A stretch of DNA of 64,000 nucleotides from Tropicibacter oceani (GTDB lineage: Bacteria > Pseudomonadota > Alphaproteobacteria > Rhodobacterales > Rhodobacteraceae). Below the pieces are notes generated by a model. The model saw only the letters and a list, made by a program, of their open reading frames with translations, was not told where the DNA came from and did not search any database. Positions 8,865-17,132 of this stretch are shown here, piece after piece. The translations under genes were made by a program, and so were the position numbers. The stretch covers positions 2,976,001 through 3,040,000 of the forward strand of contig NZ_CP124616.1 of NCBI RefSeq assembly GCF_029958925.1. The letters are read 5' to 3'. The first letter of the stretch is position 1. Every line of letters begins with the position of its first letter.

Positions 8865-10538
8865 CTACTTGGCCGTGACCTTCTCCGGCTTGGCCAGCCA
8901 TTCCTTGCCGCGCAGCATCGCCTTCCAATAGACCGGCGGCAGGATCTGTTCCTTCAGCAGCCATGCGGCGCGGGTCGGTTTGGTGCCGTCGATGATCCAC
9001 TTGGGGAAACTGGGCAGAAGCGTGCCGCCATAGCCGAACTCGGCCAGGACGATCTTGCCTTTTTCGACGGTCAGCGGGCACGAGCCATAGCCGTTGTACA
9101 TCGACACCGGCGATTTGCCGTCGATGTCGGCAGCGACGTTGTCGGCCACCACGGGGGCCTGCATCCGGGCGGCGGCGGCGGTCTTGGCGTTGGGCGCGTT
9201 CATCACGTCGCCCAGGCTCCAGATGTTGTCATAGGTCTTGTGGCGCAGGGTGCTTTGATCGACATCGACCCAGCCCGCCGCATCCGCCAGGGGCGAGACG
9301 CGGATGAAATCGGGCGCGCACTGCGGCGGGCAGACGTGCATCATGTCGAATTCCACCGTGACTTCGGTCGGCTCGGTCTCGGGTTTTGCCACCTTGAAGG
9401 TCGCGGTCTTGGCCTTGCCATCCACCGCAACAAGGTTGTGGAAGAAGTTCAGGCTGGCGTCGTATTTCTTGACGTATTCCTCAAGCGCCGGGACATAGTC
9501 CTTGACCCCGAACAGCACGCCGCCCGCGTTCATGAACTGGATGTCGATGTTCTTCAGCATGCCATTGCGGAACCAGTGGTCGCCGGACAGGTACAACGCC
9601 TTTTGCGGTGCGCCGGCGCATTTGATCGGCATCGGCGGCTGGGTGAACAGGGCGCGGCCCTTCTTCATACCCTTGACCAACTCCCAGGTGTAAGGTGCCA
9701 GATCGTAACGATAATTCGACGTCACGCCGTTCTTGCCCAGCGTGTCGACCAGCCCCTTGACCGCGTTCCAGTTCAGCTTGAGCCCCGGACAGACGATCAG
9801 GCGGTCGTATTTCACCACGCGGCAACCATCGAGGATGACGGCATTGTTCTGCGGTTCAAAGGCCGCCACAGCGGATTTGAGCCAATGCACCCCCTTGGGG
9901 ATCAGGCTGCCCATGGTGCGCGCGGTGCTTTCGGCCTCGAAGATGCCGCCGCCAACCATGGTCCAGCCGGGCTGGTAGTAATGCACATCCGCCGGGTCGA
10001 TCACCGCGATGTTCAGCCCCGGCTTGCGCGCCTTGAGGCTGGAAGACACGGCAATCCCTGCCGCGCCGCCGCCGACGACAACCACGTCGTATTTGGCATC
10101 GCCTTCATCGGTGGGGGTCTTGCCGCCATTGACGATGCGGCGCACGACGCCCGCCATGTCATAACCTGCCGATTTGGTCGCCTGCAGGATGTCCGCCGGG
10201 GCCATGCCCGCCGCCTGGCTCAGCGACCACAGCGTCGCCGAACGTGTGCCGGTGCGGCAATAGGCAAAGACCGGGCCGGGCAGTTCGCGCAGCAGCTTGC
10301 CAAAGGTTTCTGCGTCTTCGTCCAGCACCTTGCCGCCGACGATCGGCTGATAGCGGGTTTGCAGACCGGCATCAGACGCGGCCTTGGCGATTTCCTCAAA
10401 GGTGGGCTGGTCGGCGCCTTCGCCATCGGGGCGGTTGCAGATGACGGATCGGTAACCGGCTGCGGCGATTTCGGCCAGATGCTCGGGCAGGATCTGCGGC
10501 GAGACGGTGATGTCGTCGTTGATCTTCTTGAATTCCAC
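8865..10538 (-). CDS. DUF442 phosphatase-like/sulfurtransferase domain fused to sulfide:quinone oxidoreductase
   Basis: A 557-residue fusion. Residues about 1-115 form a DUF442 (TIGR01244-like) domain with a YCRTGTRSA active-site loop, catalytic Cys near 94. The remainder is a flavoprotein: FAD motif VVVGGGAAG near 150, KCAGAPQKALYL near 306 and a late GSCPLTV near 485. These two Cys motifs match the redox cysteines of type II, mitochondrial-like SQR. The SQR oxidises sulfide at the membrane and passes electrons to quinone, forming persulfide; the DUF442 part may handle the persulfide. I chose the GTG start at 10536-10538 because GGAGGAG precedes it by 7 bases. An SqrR-type box lies 49 bp upstream. 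Confidence 0.9.
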   Translation of the reverse strand: MEFKKINDDITVSPQILPEHLAEIAAAGYRSVICNRPDGEGADQPTFEEIAKAASDAGLQTRYQPIVGGKVLDEDAETFGKLLRELPGPVFAYCRTGTRSATLWSLSQAAGMAPADILQATKSAGYDMAGVVRRIVNGGKTPTDEGDAKYDVVVVGGGAAGIAVSSSLKARKPGLNIAVIDPADVHYYQPGWTMVGGGIFEAESTARTMGSLIPKGVHWLKSAVAAFEPQNNAVILDGCRVVKYDRLIVCPGLKLNWNAVKGLVDTLGKNGVTSNYRYDLAPYTWELVKGMKKGRALFTQPPMPIKCAGAPQKALYLSGDHWFRNGMLKNIDIQFMNAGGVLFGVKDYVPALEEYVKKYDASLNFFHNLVAVDGKAKTATFKVAKPETEPTEVTVEFDMMHVCPPQCAPDFIRVSPLADAAGWVDVDQSTLRHKTYDNIWSLGDVMNAPNAKTAAAARMQAPVVADNVAADIDGKSPVSMYNGYGSCPLTVEKGKIVLAEFGYGGTLLPSFPKWIIDGTKPTRAAWLLKEQILPPVYWKAMLRGKEWLAKPEKVTAK

Positions 10539-10586
10539 GGGCGGGTCTCCTCCGGGTGCTGGAATCACTGCGTTGACCCTATATAA

Positions 10587-10602
10587 ATTCACAAAGCCGA
10601 AT
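10587..10602 (-). promoter_or_regulatory. SqrR/BigR-type operator upstream of the sqr fusion gene
   Basis: ATTC (10587-10590), N8, GAAT (10599-10602). Read towards sqr on the minus strand the box runs straight into TTTATATAGGG, so repressor binding would overlap the probable -10 hexamer. The second box at 8763 has the same half-sites and the same following TATATAGGG. Confidence 0.7.
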
Positions 10603-10753
10603 GCGTCAGATGCTTAGACGTCGCAGGCCACCACGGTATACCGTACGGCCCCGGCGCAGGCCGTGCCGCCGCTGCCGCTTGAAACGCCAGGCTTCTGACA
10701 CAGGGCGTGACGTGGTATCCTTGCCGGGTATTTCAGCCCAAAAGGCATTTTCC

Positions 10754-11572
10754 ATGGCCCGTTTCCTGATTACTGCGCTGGCATTTGCCCTGCTTTCCGG
10801 CCCGCTTGCCTCGGACCCTGCGGCGCTGACGGTGCCGGGCGAACAGCGCCCGCCCCTGACCAGGATCGACCCAGACGCCCTGCGCGGGTTCCGCCAGGAC
10901 AGGATCACCCACATCACCTTTCACCACGAAGGATTTGCAGGCACCGATGCGGCGCTGTTTGCCCGGGCCTCGAAGGCGCGGATGCGGCAAAGCGCCAGCC
11001 AAAGGGTGCTGAACATCAACGCCTATCATGCCGGGGATGCCGGGCTGGGCATGATCGCCTATCACTATGTGGTCGGCCCTGATGGCAGCATCGTCAAGGG
11101 ACGGCCGGTGCACCTGAAACCCGCGACCAGCTCAACCGCGCCCGGATCGTCGCAACTGGCCGATTTTGACGGGCATTTCGCCGTCATGGCGCTGGGGGAT
11201 TTCGGCCATGAACACCTGACCGATGCGGCGCGGCTGTCGATGGTGCGCGTCATGTCGCAGGCCCAGAGGCTATACCGCGTGCCCACCGTCCATATCCAAC
11301 CGCACAAGGCGCACGCCACCACCGCCTGCCCCGGCAAACACATCCTGGCCGAGGCCGAAGCGCTGGCCCGCATGGTGCAGTCCTATTCCCTGCAATCGGA
11401 ACTGGCGGCGCGCGGCTGCGGTCAGATCACGCCTGACGGGATATTCGGCAAGGCCAGCCAAGCCGCGCTTGACCGCCTGCGCGGCAGTGCGGGCGGCGGC
11501 CTGACACGCACCACCACCGTTGAGGCGGCGCTGATGCACATGCTGAACGATCCTGGTGTGACCTGTCGCTAG
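10754..11572 (+). CDS. Secreted N-acetylmuramoyl-L-alanine amidase (Amidase_2) with peptidoglycan-binding tail
   Basis: Cleaves the amide bond between N-acetylmuramic acid and the stem peptide, probably in the periplasm. The 272-residue protein has a signal peptide (residues 1-19, MARFLITALAFALLSGPLA). The zinc amidase domain shows TFHHEGFAG near 54, AYHYVV near 100 and the His/Cys motif AHATTACPGKHI near 185; the two His are likely Zn ligands. A short C-terminal segment, GQITPDGIFGKASQAALDRL, is a PG_binding_1-like repeat. I chose the ATG at 10754 for the signal peptide; the in-frame extension from 10601 is Arg-rich and overlaps the sqr operator. Confidence 0.85.
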   Translation: MARFLITALAFALLSGPLASDPAALTVPGEQRPPLTRIDPDALRGFRQDRITHITFHHEGFAGTDAALFARASKARMRQSASQRVLNINAYHAGDAGLGMIAYHYVVGPDGSIVKGRPVHLKPATSSTAPGSSQLADFDGHFAVMALGDFGHEHLTDAARLSMVRVMSQAQRLYRVPTVHIQPHKAHATTACPGKHILAEAEALARMVQSYSLQSELAARGCGQITPDGIFGKASQAALDRLRGSAGGGLTRTTTVEAALMHMLNDPGVTCR

Positions 11573-11611
11573 GCGCGCCCTGCCCGCGACGAAGCCCGCG
11601 CCGAAACGCAA

Positions 11612-11637
11612 AACGCCGCCCCCGGGGGGACGGCGTT
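11612..11637. terminator. Hairpin between convergent amidase and rpmE genes
   Basis: AACGCCG (11612-11618) and CGGCGTT (11631-11637) flank a C5-G6 core that can extend the stem. It lies 24 bp from the rpmE stop and can act on transcripts from both sides; no long T-run follows. Confidence 0.6.
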
Positions 11638-11660
11638 CGCAATCAGATCGAAAGCAGGTC

Positions 11661-11882
11661 TTAGAAGCCCAGGCCTTCGTATTTCTTCTTGAACTTCGAC
11701 ACGCGGCCGCCCTGGTCCATCAGACGCGAGTTGCCACCGGTCCAGGCCGGGTGCACGGTCGGGTCGATGTCCAGCTGCAGGGTGTCGCCTTCCTTGCCCC
11801 AGGTGGTGCGGGTCTGGAATTCGGTCCCATCGGTCATCTTGACGGTGATGAGGTGATAATCGGGATGCAGGTCCTTTTTCAT
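11661..11882 (-). CDS. rpmE: 50S ribosomal protein L31
   Basis: A 73-residue L31. It starts [19 protein letters not shown] and ends with [14 protein letters not shown]. The CxxC zinc motif of the Zn-binding L31 type is absent, so this is a cysteine-free form. It lies 11 bp after rplS on the same strand and is probably co-transcribed with it. L31 bridges the 50S and 30S subunits. Confidence 0.95.
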   Translation of the reverse strand: MKKDLHPDYHLITVKMTDGTEFQTRTTWGKEGDTLQLDIDPTVHPAWTGGNSRLMDQGGRVSKFKKKYEGLGF

Positions 11883-11893
11883 CTCGTCGCTCC

Positions 11894-12277
11894 TTACGCG
11901 TCTGCGCCCTTGAGGGCTTTGTAGTTTGCGTCCTCGGCGATACGGGCGGATTTGCCGCGACGATCGCGCAGGTAGTACAGCTTGGCACGACGGACGCGGC
12001 CACGACGGACAACCTCGATGGTTTCGATGTTGGTCGAATACAGCGGGAACACGCGTTCGACGCCTTCACCAAAGGAAATCTTGCGGACCGTGAAGGACCC
12101 GGCGATGCCGGAACCGTTCTTGCGGCTGATGCACACGCCTTCATAGTTCTGAATACGGGTGCGGGTGCCTTCGGTCACCTTGAAGCCGACGCGAATGGTG
12201 TCGCCGGCCTTGAAATCGGGAATGGTCTTCCCGAGCGAGGCGATCTGTTCCGCCTCGAGCTGTGCGATCAGGTTCAT
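11894..12277 (-). CDS. rplS: 50S ribosomal protein L19
   Basis: A 127-residue L19. The core shows [19 protein letters not shown] near residues 25-43, [13 protein letters not shown], and the basic [23 protein letters not shown] segment near the end. I chose the ATG at 12275-12277 because AAGGAGAG precedes it; a longer in-frame start at 12349 lacks family similarity. L19 usually follows trmD directly in proteobacteria. Here an acetyltransferase and a low-GC PLAT pseudogene separate trmD from rplS. Confidence 0.95.
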   Translation of the reverse strand: MNLIAQLEAEQIASLGKTIPDFKAGDTIRVGFKVTEGTRTRIQNYEGVCISRKNGSGIAGSFTVRKISFGEGVERVFPLYSTNIETIEVVRRGRVRRAKLYYLRDRRGKSARIAEDANYKALKGADA

Positions 12278-12647
12278 CTGATCTCTCCTTATGTCATCGC
12301 GGTTTGCCCGCGGGTGATGTCTGGCCAGAGCTTTGATCCAAAAGGACAAAAGATGCGTCAGCTGTTCTTTGTTATGCCGGGCGCCCGGTCAGGGGCACCC
12401 AATATCCAAAGGCACCGAGTCGCCCCGATGCCCAAGAATGCGCGTGTGTACGGCGCAAAACCCAACAAAGCAAGGGCGAATGCAGTGGACCAAGGACCCG
12501 GGGCCGCGCTTTGCCTTTGCAACGGCGCGGTCGGCCGTGGGCACACTCAAACCCGTGGATCAAAGCGCAGCATGCGAGGGCGGCGATACCATTCTCTTGG
12601 GTCAATTGACGCTGCCCACATAATGAAAGGCACTCGCCCTTGCGGCC
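12278..12647. other. 370-bp stretch without a recognisable gene
   Basis: Lies between rplS and the PLAT-domain pseudogene. Short open frames on both strands have no recognisable features and no good ribosome-binding site. It should contain the rplS-rpmE promoter, but I could not pick a convincing -35/-10 pair. No repeat or strong hairpin stands out. Confidence 0.5.
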
Positions 12648-13190
12648 TCAGTCCTTTGGGATCACGAGAACCTGACCAACATTGATCCACGATTCCACAG
12701 TGAATTTCACCGGGTTGAGTTTCTTTGTGACGTCAAGAACATCTCTCCCGGTCACGATACGCATGAAGTTGTCCATGTTGACCTGGTCCGTCTGGGTGCC
12801 CGAGAATACGGTGATATGACCCAGCTTCCACATCGGGCTGGTGTGTCCTTTTTCGGCGCCCAACACGTTCTTTGCGATCCGAACGCCCTGCTCCAGGATG
12901 TGTTCGTCTTTCTTTGTAAGACTGGTTTCACTGTCCAGATCAGGCGATCCTTCGTATTTTCCTTCGGCCAACAAACCAACATAGATTACATCCACGTCCC
13001 CAACATCGTTGCAGACCACCGAATAGGTGTCGCAGTCACCCTTTTCGAAATCGTTGTACCCGCCCCTATCCAGATGCATGGACGGGGTAGTACCGCCCGG
13101 CCCTTTCAGAGCAATCCACACATCTTCGTCGGTACCGGCCTTGTCCTCGTGCGCTGTCTAGATTTCCAGGTAGTAGGTTCTTTTCGACAT
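12648..13190 (-). pseudogene. PLAT/LH2-domain protein gene interrupted by an in-frame amber codon
   Basis: From the ATG at 13188-13190 (purine-rich AGGGG upstream) the frame reads MSKRTYYLEI, then TAG at 13158-13160. It continues in the same frame as a PLAT-like domain: AGTDEDVWIALKGPGG, then FEKGDCDTYSVVCNDVGDVD, and later SPMWKLGHITVFSG. These match the first strands, the acidic FERG..D.F pattern and the closing W.L..I.V of PLAT domains. About 45 residues are inserted between the two halves. Ignoring the stop, the product has about 180 codons. GC over 12661-12780 is 56 of 120 bases (47%), well below the flanks. It could still be expressed from the GTG at 13121, but that would lose the first strand. 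PLAT domains usually bind lipids or proteins at membranes. Confidence 0.65.
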
Positions 13191-13326
13191 TTTCAGCCCC
13201 TGTTCACTGTGGAATTCAGATTTCACGTCTGGATCATACTGTAGGGCTATGCTGCCGACGCATTCCAGCTTTTTACGGCTGCAGGGGCGCTGCTCAATCG
13301 GGTCGGTGCCCAATTCATGCCCGGCC

Positions 13327-13791
13327 CTACAGCACCAGCTTGAACCCGGCGTGGCTTTGTTCGAACCCCAGGCCTTCATAGAACCGGTGCGCGTCCTTGC
13401 GGCTGGCGCTCGAGGTCAGTTGCACCATGCGGCAGCCCCTTTGGCGGGCTTCGTGCTGCGCCCAAGCGATCATCTGGCGGCCAAGGCCGGTGCCGCGCGC
13501 GGGGGTGTCGACGCGGACCGCTTCGATCTGGGCGCGCCATGCGCCGCGGTGCGACAGGCCGGGCAGAAAGGTCAGCTGCAAGGTGCCGACCACGCGGCCC
13601 GCGACCTCGGCCACGGCAAGATATTGGTTGGGGTCCCGGGCGATCGCCTGAAACGCCGCCAAATATCCGGCGTCCACCGGGTCCGAGACAACTTCGCGCG
13701 TGCTGCCCAGCGGATCATCCGCCAGCATACGGACGATCTGGGGGATGTCTTTGGTCGTGGCCCGGCGCATGGTCAGGGCGGGTGCGGTCAC
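13327..13791 (-). CDS. GNAT-family N-acetyltransferase
   Basis: A 154-residue acetyl-CoA-dependent transferase of unknown substrate. It begins TMRRATTKDIPQIVRMLADDPLG. The acetyl-CoA-binding loop is DTPARGTGLGRQMIAWAQHEA (the R/Q-x-x-G-x-G/A pattern near residue 90-100), and the C-terminal FYEGLGFEQSHAGFKL is typical of GNATs. The GTG start at 13789-13791 overlaps the trmD stop (GTGA), which implies translational coupling; the ATG 21 bases later is an alternative. Its place after trmD suggests, but does not show, a link with translation. Confidence 0.85.
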   Translation of the reverse strand: MTAPALTMRRATTKDIPQIVRMLADDPLGSTREVVSDPVDAGYLAAFQAIARDPNQYLAVAEVAGRVVGTLQLTFLPGLSHRGAWRAQIEAVRVDTPARGTGLGRQMIAWAQHEARQRGCRMVQLTSSASRKDAHRFYEGLGFEQSHAGFKLVL

Positions 13792-14597
13792 TTGCTGTCC
13801 TTCCCGGCCTGATGCGCCGCCCACAGATCGGGGCGGCGCTGCCGGGTCAGGGCCTCGGACTGGGCCTGCCGCCACTTGGCGATCTCGCCGTGGTGGCCAG
13901 ACATCAGCACGTCGGGAATGGTCAGACCGTTCCATTCGGCGGGGCGGGTGAATTGCGGATGCTCCAGCAACCCCGAGGAATGGCTTTCCTCGACCGCGCT
14001 TTCGGCATTGCCCAGAACCCCCGGCAACAGCCGCACGGCGGCGTCCAGCATGGCCTGCGCGGCGATCTCTCCTCCGGTCAGGACGAAATCGCCCAGCGAT
14101 ACCTCTTCGATCCCGTAGTGATCCACCACCCGTTGATCCAGCCCTTCGAACCGGCCGCAGATCAGGGTGATCCCCGGCAGGCTGGCCCAGTGCTGCGCCA
14201 TCTTCTGATCAAAGCGGCGACCGCGCGGCGACAGGTAGACCAAGGGCCCCGGCACGCGGCGCTGCGCGAAATCAATGGCATGGCCCATGACATCGGGGCG
14301 CAGCACCATCCCGGCGCCGCCCCCCGCGGGGGTGTCATCGACATTGCGGTGCTTGCCCATGCCGAAATCGCGCAGGTTGACGGTTTGCAGCTGCCACAGC
14401 TCGTCCTTCAGCGCCTTGCCGGTCAGCGACAGGCCCAGGATGCCGGGAAAGGCCTCGGGGAACAGGGTGATGACCTGAGCGCGCCAGGCGCGGGCCAGAT
14501 CGTCGTCGTCCTCCATCAGGCTGCGCGGTTTCAGCGTTGCCTTGATGGTCTTGCGGCCATGCGATCTGGTCGGGGGTGTGCCGGGGGTTTGGGACAT
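13788..14597 (-). CDS. trmD: tRNA (guanine-N1-)-methyltransferase
   Basis: Methylates G37 of tRNAs with SAM. The 269-residue protein has an alphaproteobacterial N-terminal extension of about 35 residues. The SPOUT fold follows: GGGAGMVLRPDV near 92, the deep-knot segment LICGRFEGLDQRV near 145 and EEVSLGDFVLTGGE near 165. It ends with the DNA/tRNA-binding C-terminal region. rimM and rpsP, its usual upstream partners, are not here. The gene overlaps the downstream acetyltransferase by 4 bp. Confidence 0.95.
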   Translation of the reverse strand: MSQTPGTPPTRSHGRKTIKATLKPRSLMEDDDDLARAWRAQVITLFPEAFPGILGLSLTGKALKDELWQLQTVNLRDFGMGKHRNVDDTPAGGGAGMVLRPDVMGHAIDFAQRRVPGPLVYLSPRGRRFDQKMAQHWASLPGITLICGRFEGLDQRVVDHYGIEEVSLGDFVLTGGEIAAQAMLDAAVRLLPGVLGNAESAVEESHSSGLLEHPQFTRPAEWNGLTIPDVLMSGHHGEIAKWRQAQSEALTRQRRPDLWAAHQAGKDSK

Positions 14598-14655
14598 GGG
14601 CGCCGCTCCTTGTTTGGGCCCTGACTAATCCGCGGCGCGGCGCAGGTACAACCCC

Positions 14656-15768
14656 CTATGCCGCGCCCTGCCCGGCCGGAAAGTAATCGCGCACGTCCGG
14701 CGCGGCGATCAGGCGGCCGCTGCGCAGGCACCAATGGTCGCGTGCATAGGGCGCGCGCCCGGCATATTCGGTGAACAACCCGCAAGGCGCAGGCCAGCGC
14801 ATGGCCCCGGTCTGCTCTGCCAGCGCCGCCAGCATGGTGTTGAAGCGTTGGGTGTCGCCCGCCACCGCATCCACCGGGTCAAGTGCCAGTTCGGATTGCC
14901 CATAGGCGCCGTCGTTCAACCCCTGGATCACCGTCAGAATGCGGTCCAGAAACCGGTCGTCGCCGCGCCGCGCCGCGTGCAGCAATGCGTCGCCCGCCGC
15001 CAGTTCGGCCATGTAAAGGGCAATGCTGGCCCGGTCGCAGCCGGGCTGTTCCACGCACCAAAGCGCCGCCTCCCGTTGATCGGGATCGGTGCGGTCATGG
15101 CCCAGGATGACCCGATGCCACAGATCCGGGTCCGGCGCGTTCAGCGCGCGCAACACGGGCAGCAGACCATGGGGCGCCTGCCCCCGGTTCTGCGCTTCCC
15201 ACATCACCTGGCTGGCCTCGAACGCGGCGCGGTTGCGGTCGTGAACAGCCCGGTGGGCCGCGATTTCATTGACCCCGTCGCGCAGGTCCAGCATCAGGTC
15301 GGGCCGGGCAAAATACTGCGCCAGCGCGCCGGCCTCTTGCGGGGATGCGCGCAGCAGACGGTCCAGCACGGTCAGTTCCTGCACCAGGGCGCGCGGCAGG
15401 GTTTCGGCGCCGGCATGGCCCCAGCCCTGCATGACCCCGGTCAGAACCTCGGCAATGGCGCTGTCGCGGCCCGGCGGCGCGCCGGGGCTGTCATCGACGA
15501 CCAATGTGGCCTGAATCAGCAGGCGGCGCGCCTGTTCGATATCCGGCAGATCATCGGGCAAACCGCGCGGGTCGCGCAGCAACCGCTGCGCCGCCCCCCG
15601 GCGCGCCGCCCCGCCCGATTGCCCGAACGAGGCAAGAATACCGACAAGCCCGCCCGCCCCGCCCAGCGTCAGCGTTACGGGCGCACTCAGCGCAGGCAGG
15701 GGAAACAGCAGAACGGCCAATGCGGGCGCAAGGGCAAGCGCTGCAAGATAGACACGCTGAATCGTCAC
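14656..15768 (-). CDS. Hypothetical membrane-anchored protein
   Basis: A 370-residue protein that I do not recognise. The N-terminus has two hydrophobic stretches (residues about 5-30 and 33-48), consistent with a signal/anchor plus a short hairpin. The remaining 320 residues are soluble, helix-rich and rich in Ala/Asp/Arg, with no known catalytic motif. A late segment reads YARDHWCLRSGRLIAAPDVRDYF. It lies upstream of trmD on the same strand, 58 bp apart, so the two could share a transcript. A promoter-like pair is visible upstream (15798-15826). Confidence 0.6.
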   Translation of the reverse strand: MTIQRVYLAALALAPALAVLLFPLPALSAPVTLTLGGAGGLVGILASFGQSGGAARRGAAQRLLRDPRGLPDDLPDIEQARRLLIQATLVVDDSPGAPPGRDSAIAEVLTGVMQGWGHAGAETLPRALVQELTVLDRLLRASPQEAGALAQYFARPDLMLDLRDGVNEIAAHRAVHDRNRAAFEASQVMWEAQNRGQAPHGLLPVLRALNAPDPDLWHRVILGHDRTDPDQREAALWCVEQPGCDRASIALYMAELAAGDALLHAARRGDDRFLDRILTVIQGLNDGAYGQSELALDPVDAVAGDTQRFNTMLAALAEQTGAMRWPAPCGLFTEYAGRAPYARDHWCLRSGRLIAAPDVRDYFPAGQGAA

Positions 15769-15797
15769 AAGAAACCCTACTCTGCATCACTCGAATA

Positions 15798-15826
15798 AGG
15801 CTAAAATTGGACGAAAATTGTGGCAA
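15798..15826 (-). promoter_or_regulatory. Candidate promoter of the hypothetical membrane protein
   Basis: On the minus strand TTGCCA (15826-15821), a 17-base spacer and TAGCCT (15803-15798), 30 bp upstream of the start at 15768. The -35 fits well and the -10 is weak. The surrounding 315-bp gap (15769-16083) is otherwise empty except for the fda terminator. Confidence 0.35.
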
Positions 15827-16011
15827 GAAACGGGTTGGAAACCGCCTATTTCGCCGCCCCGGTTGCGCGGCTGGACACAGTGGCCCAAGGCATGCGGGAT
15901 TGTTCCGATATCGGCCGCAAAGACAGATGAGCCTTTTCTTGCCGATGCAACCCAAGCGGGCAAAAGGGTAAAGGGTCGCGGGGGCCGCGAATCGAAGGAC
16001 CGAAACGCACA

Positions 16012-16043
16012 GCGGGACGCAAACCATCCGGTCTGCGTCCCGC
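16012..16043 (-). terminator. Hairpin downstream of fda
   Basis: GCGGGACGCA (16012-16021) pairs perfectly with TGCGTCCCGC (16034-16043); a 12-base loop can extend with a further ACC/GGT pairing. It lies 41 bp after the fda stop codon. Confidence 0.65.
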
Positions 16044-16083
16044 GAAAGGCTGGCCCGGGTGGCGGCAGCGCCGCCGCGACCGG

Positions 16084-16989
16084 TTACAGCGAAGCCTGGT
16101 AGATCTTGTCGATGTTGCTGCCAAGGGCGGCGTTGAAATCGGCATCCGACATCTGCTTGGTCAACCCTTCGGCCAGCGCACGGCTGAACGAGGCGATCAT
16201 CTTGGGCTGGCGCGCCAGACGTTCGCAGGCCTCGTCGGTGGAATAGCCGCCCGACAGTGCCACGACCCGCACCACGTTGGGATGATCGGCCAGCGCGTCA
16301 TACAGCCCGTCCTGCGACGGGATGGTCAGTTTCAGCATGATCCGCTCACCGGGTTTGAGCGTGTCCAGATGCGCGGCGATCCGGTCGCGCAGGATCACCT
16401 CGGCCTCGGCTTTGGTCGAGGAATGAATGTCAATCTCGGGTTCCAGGATCGGCACCAGTCCGGCGGCCACGACCTGGCGGCCGACCTCGAACTGCTGGGC
16501 GACGACGGCTTCGATGCCGGTCTCGTCCGCCTCGTGGATGACCGACCGTTCCTTGGTTCCAAAGACGCCAAAGCCCTTGGCATCCTTGAGAAGTGCATCA
16601 AGGCCCGGCATCGGCTTCATCAGCTGAACGCCGTTTGCCTTGGGCTCAAGCCCCTTGTCGATCTTGAGGAAGGGGATGATACCGCGGTCTTCCCACAGCA
16701 CCTGCGCCACGGGTTTGCCGTCGATTTCGCCGCGCATGGTGCGTTCGAACAGGATCGCGCCCAGAACCTTGGCGCTGGTGAAATCGGGGGCCATGATGAT
16801 ACGCGAGCGCATGGCGTGGATTTCGGCGAACATCGCCTCTTCGCCGTCATAGTCGTCTTCCTGCACGCCGTATTGCAGCAGCGCCTTGGGGGTCGATCCG
16901 CCCGACTGGTCGAGCGCGGCGATAAAGCCCTTGCCCGTGGCCATCTGTTCGACCTGCTTTTCAAAGACTTCTGGGTGCTGCGCCATCAT
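16084..16989 (-). CDS. Class I fructose-bisphosphate aldolase
   Basis: Interconverts fructose 1,6-bisphosphate with dihydroxyacetone phosphate and glyceraldehyde 3-phosphate by a Schiff-base mechanism. The 301 residues match the bacterial (Staphylococcus-like) class I form: FIAALDQSGGSTPKAL near 22-37, IMAPDF near 66, WEDRGIIPFLKIDKGL near 100, ILEPEIDIH near 180 and the Schiff-base Lys in LKLTIPS near 220. The start could be Met1 or Met2. In groups that use the Entner-Doudoroff route for sugar breakdown this enzyme would act mainly in gluconeogenesis. A LacI-like half-palindrome lies about 75 bp upstream. Confidence 0.92.
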   Translation of the reverse strand: MMAQHPEVFEKQVEQMATGKGFIAALDQSGGSTPKALLQYGVQEDDYDGEEAMFAEIHAMRSRIIMAPDFTSAKVLGAILFERTMRGEIDGKPVAQVLWEDRGIIPFLKIDKGLEPKANGVQLMKPMPGLDALLKDAKGFGVFGTKERSVIHEADETGIEAVVAQQFEVGRQVVAAGLVPILEPEIDIHSSTKAEAEVILRDRIAAHLDTLKPGERIMLKLTIPSQDGLYDALADHPNVVRVVALSGGYSTDEACERLARQPKMIASFSRALAEGLTKQMSDADFNAALGSNIDKIYQASL

Positions 16990-17064
16990 GAACCTCGTAT
17001 GAAATATGCGGTTGGCCCTTGAATAGACGAGCCGCCCGCCCCTGGGTAGAGGCGCGCCAGACCT

Positions 17065-17074
17065 TTATCGCTAA
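17065..17074. promoter_or_regulatory. LacI-type operator-like core upstream of fda
   Basis: TTATCGCTAA fits TTANCGNTAA, the centre of many LacI-family operators; one outer half extends to TAACA. It lies about 76 bp before the fda start. A central-carbon regulator of LacI type would make sense, but the outer arms are imperfect. Confidence 0.3.
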
Positions 17075-17132
17075 CAGTCTGAAACTATTTGCTGCGCCTG
17101 TCAGAGAATGGTTTTTTCGGCGAAAAATCTGG

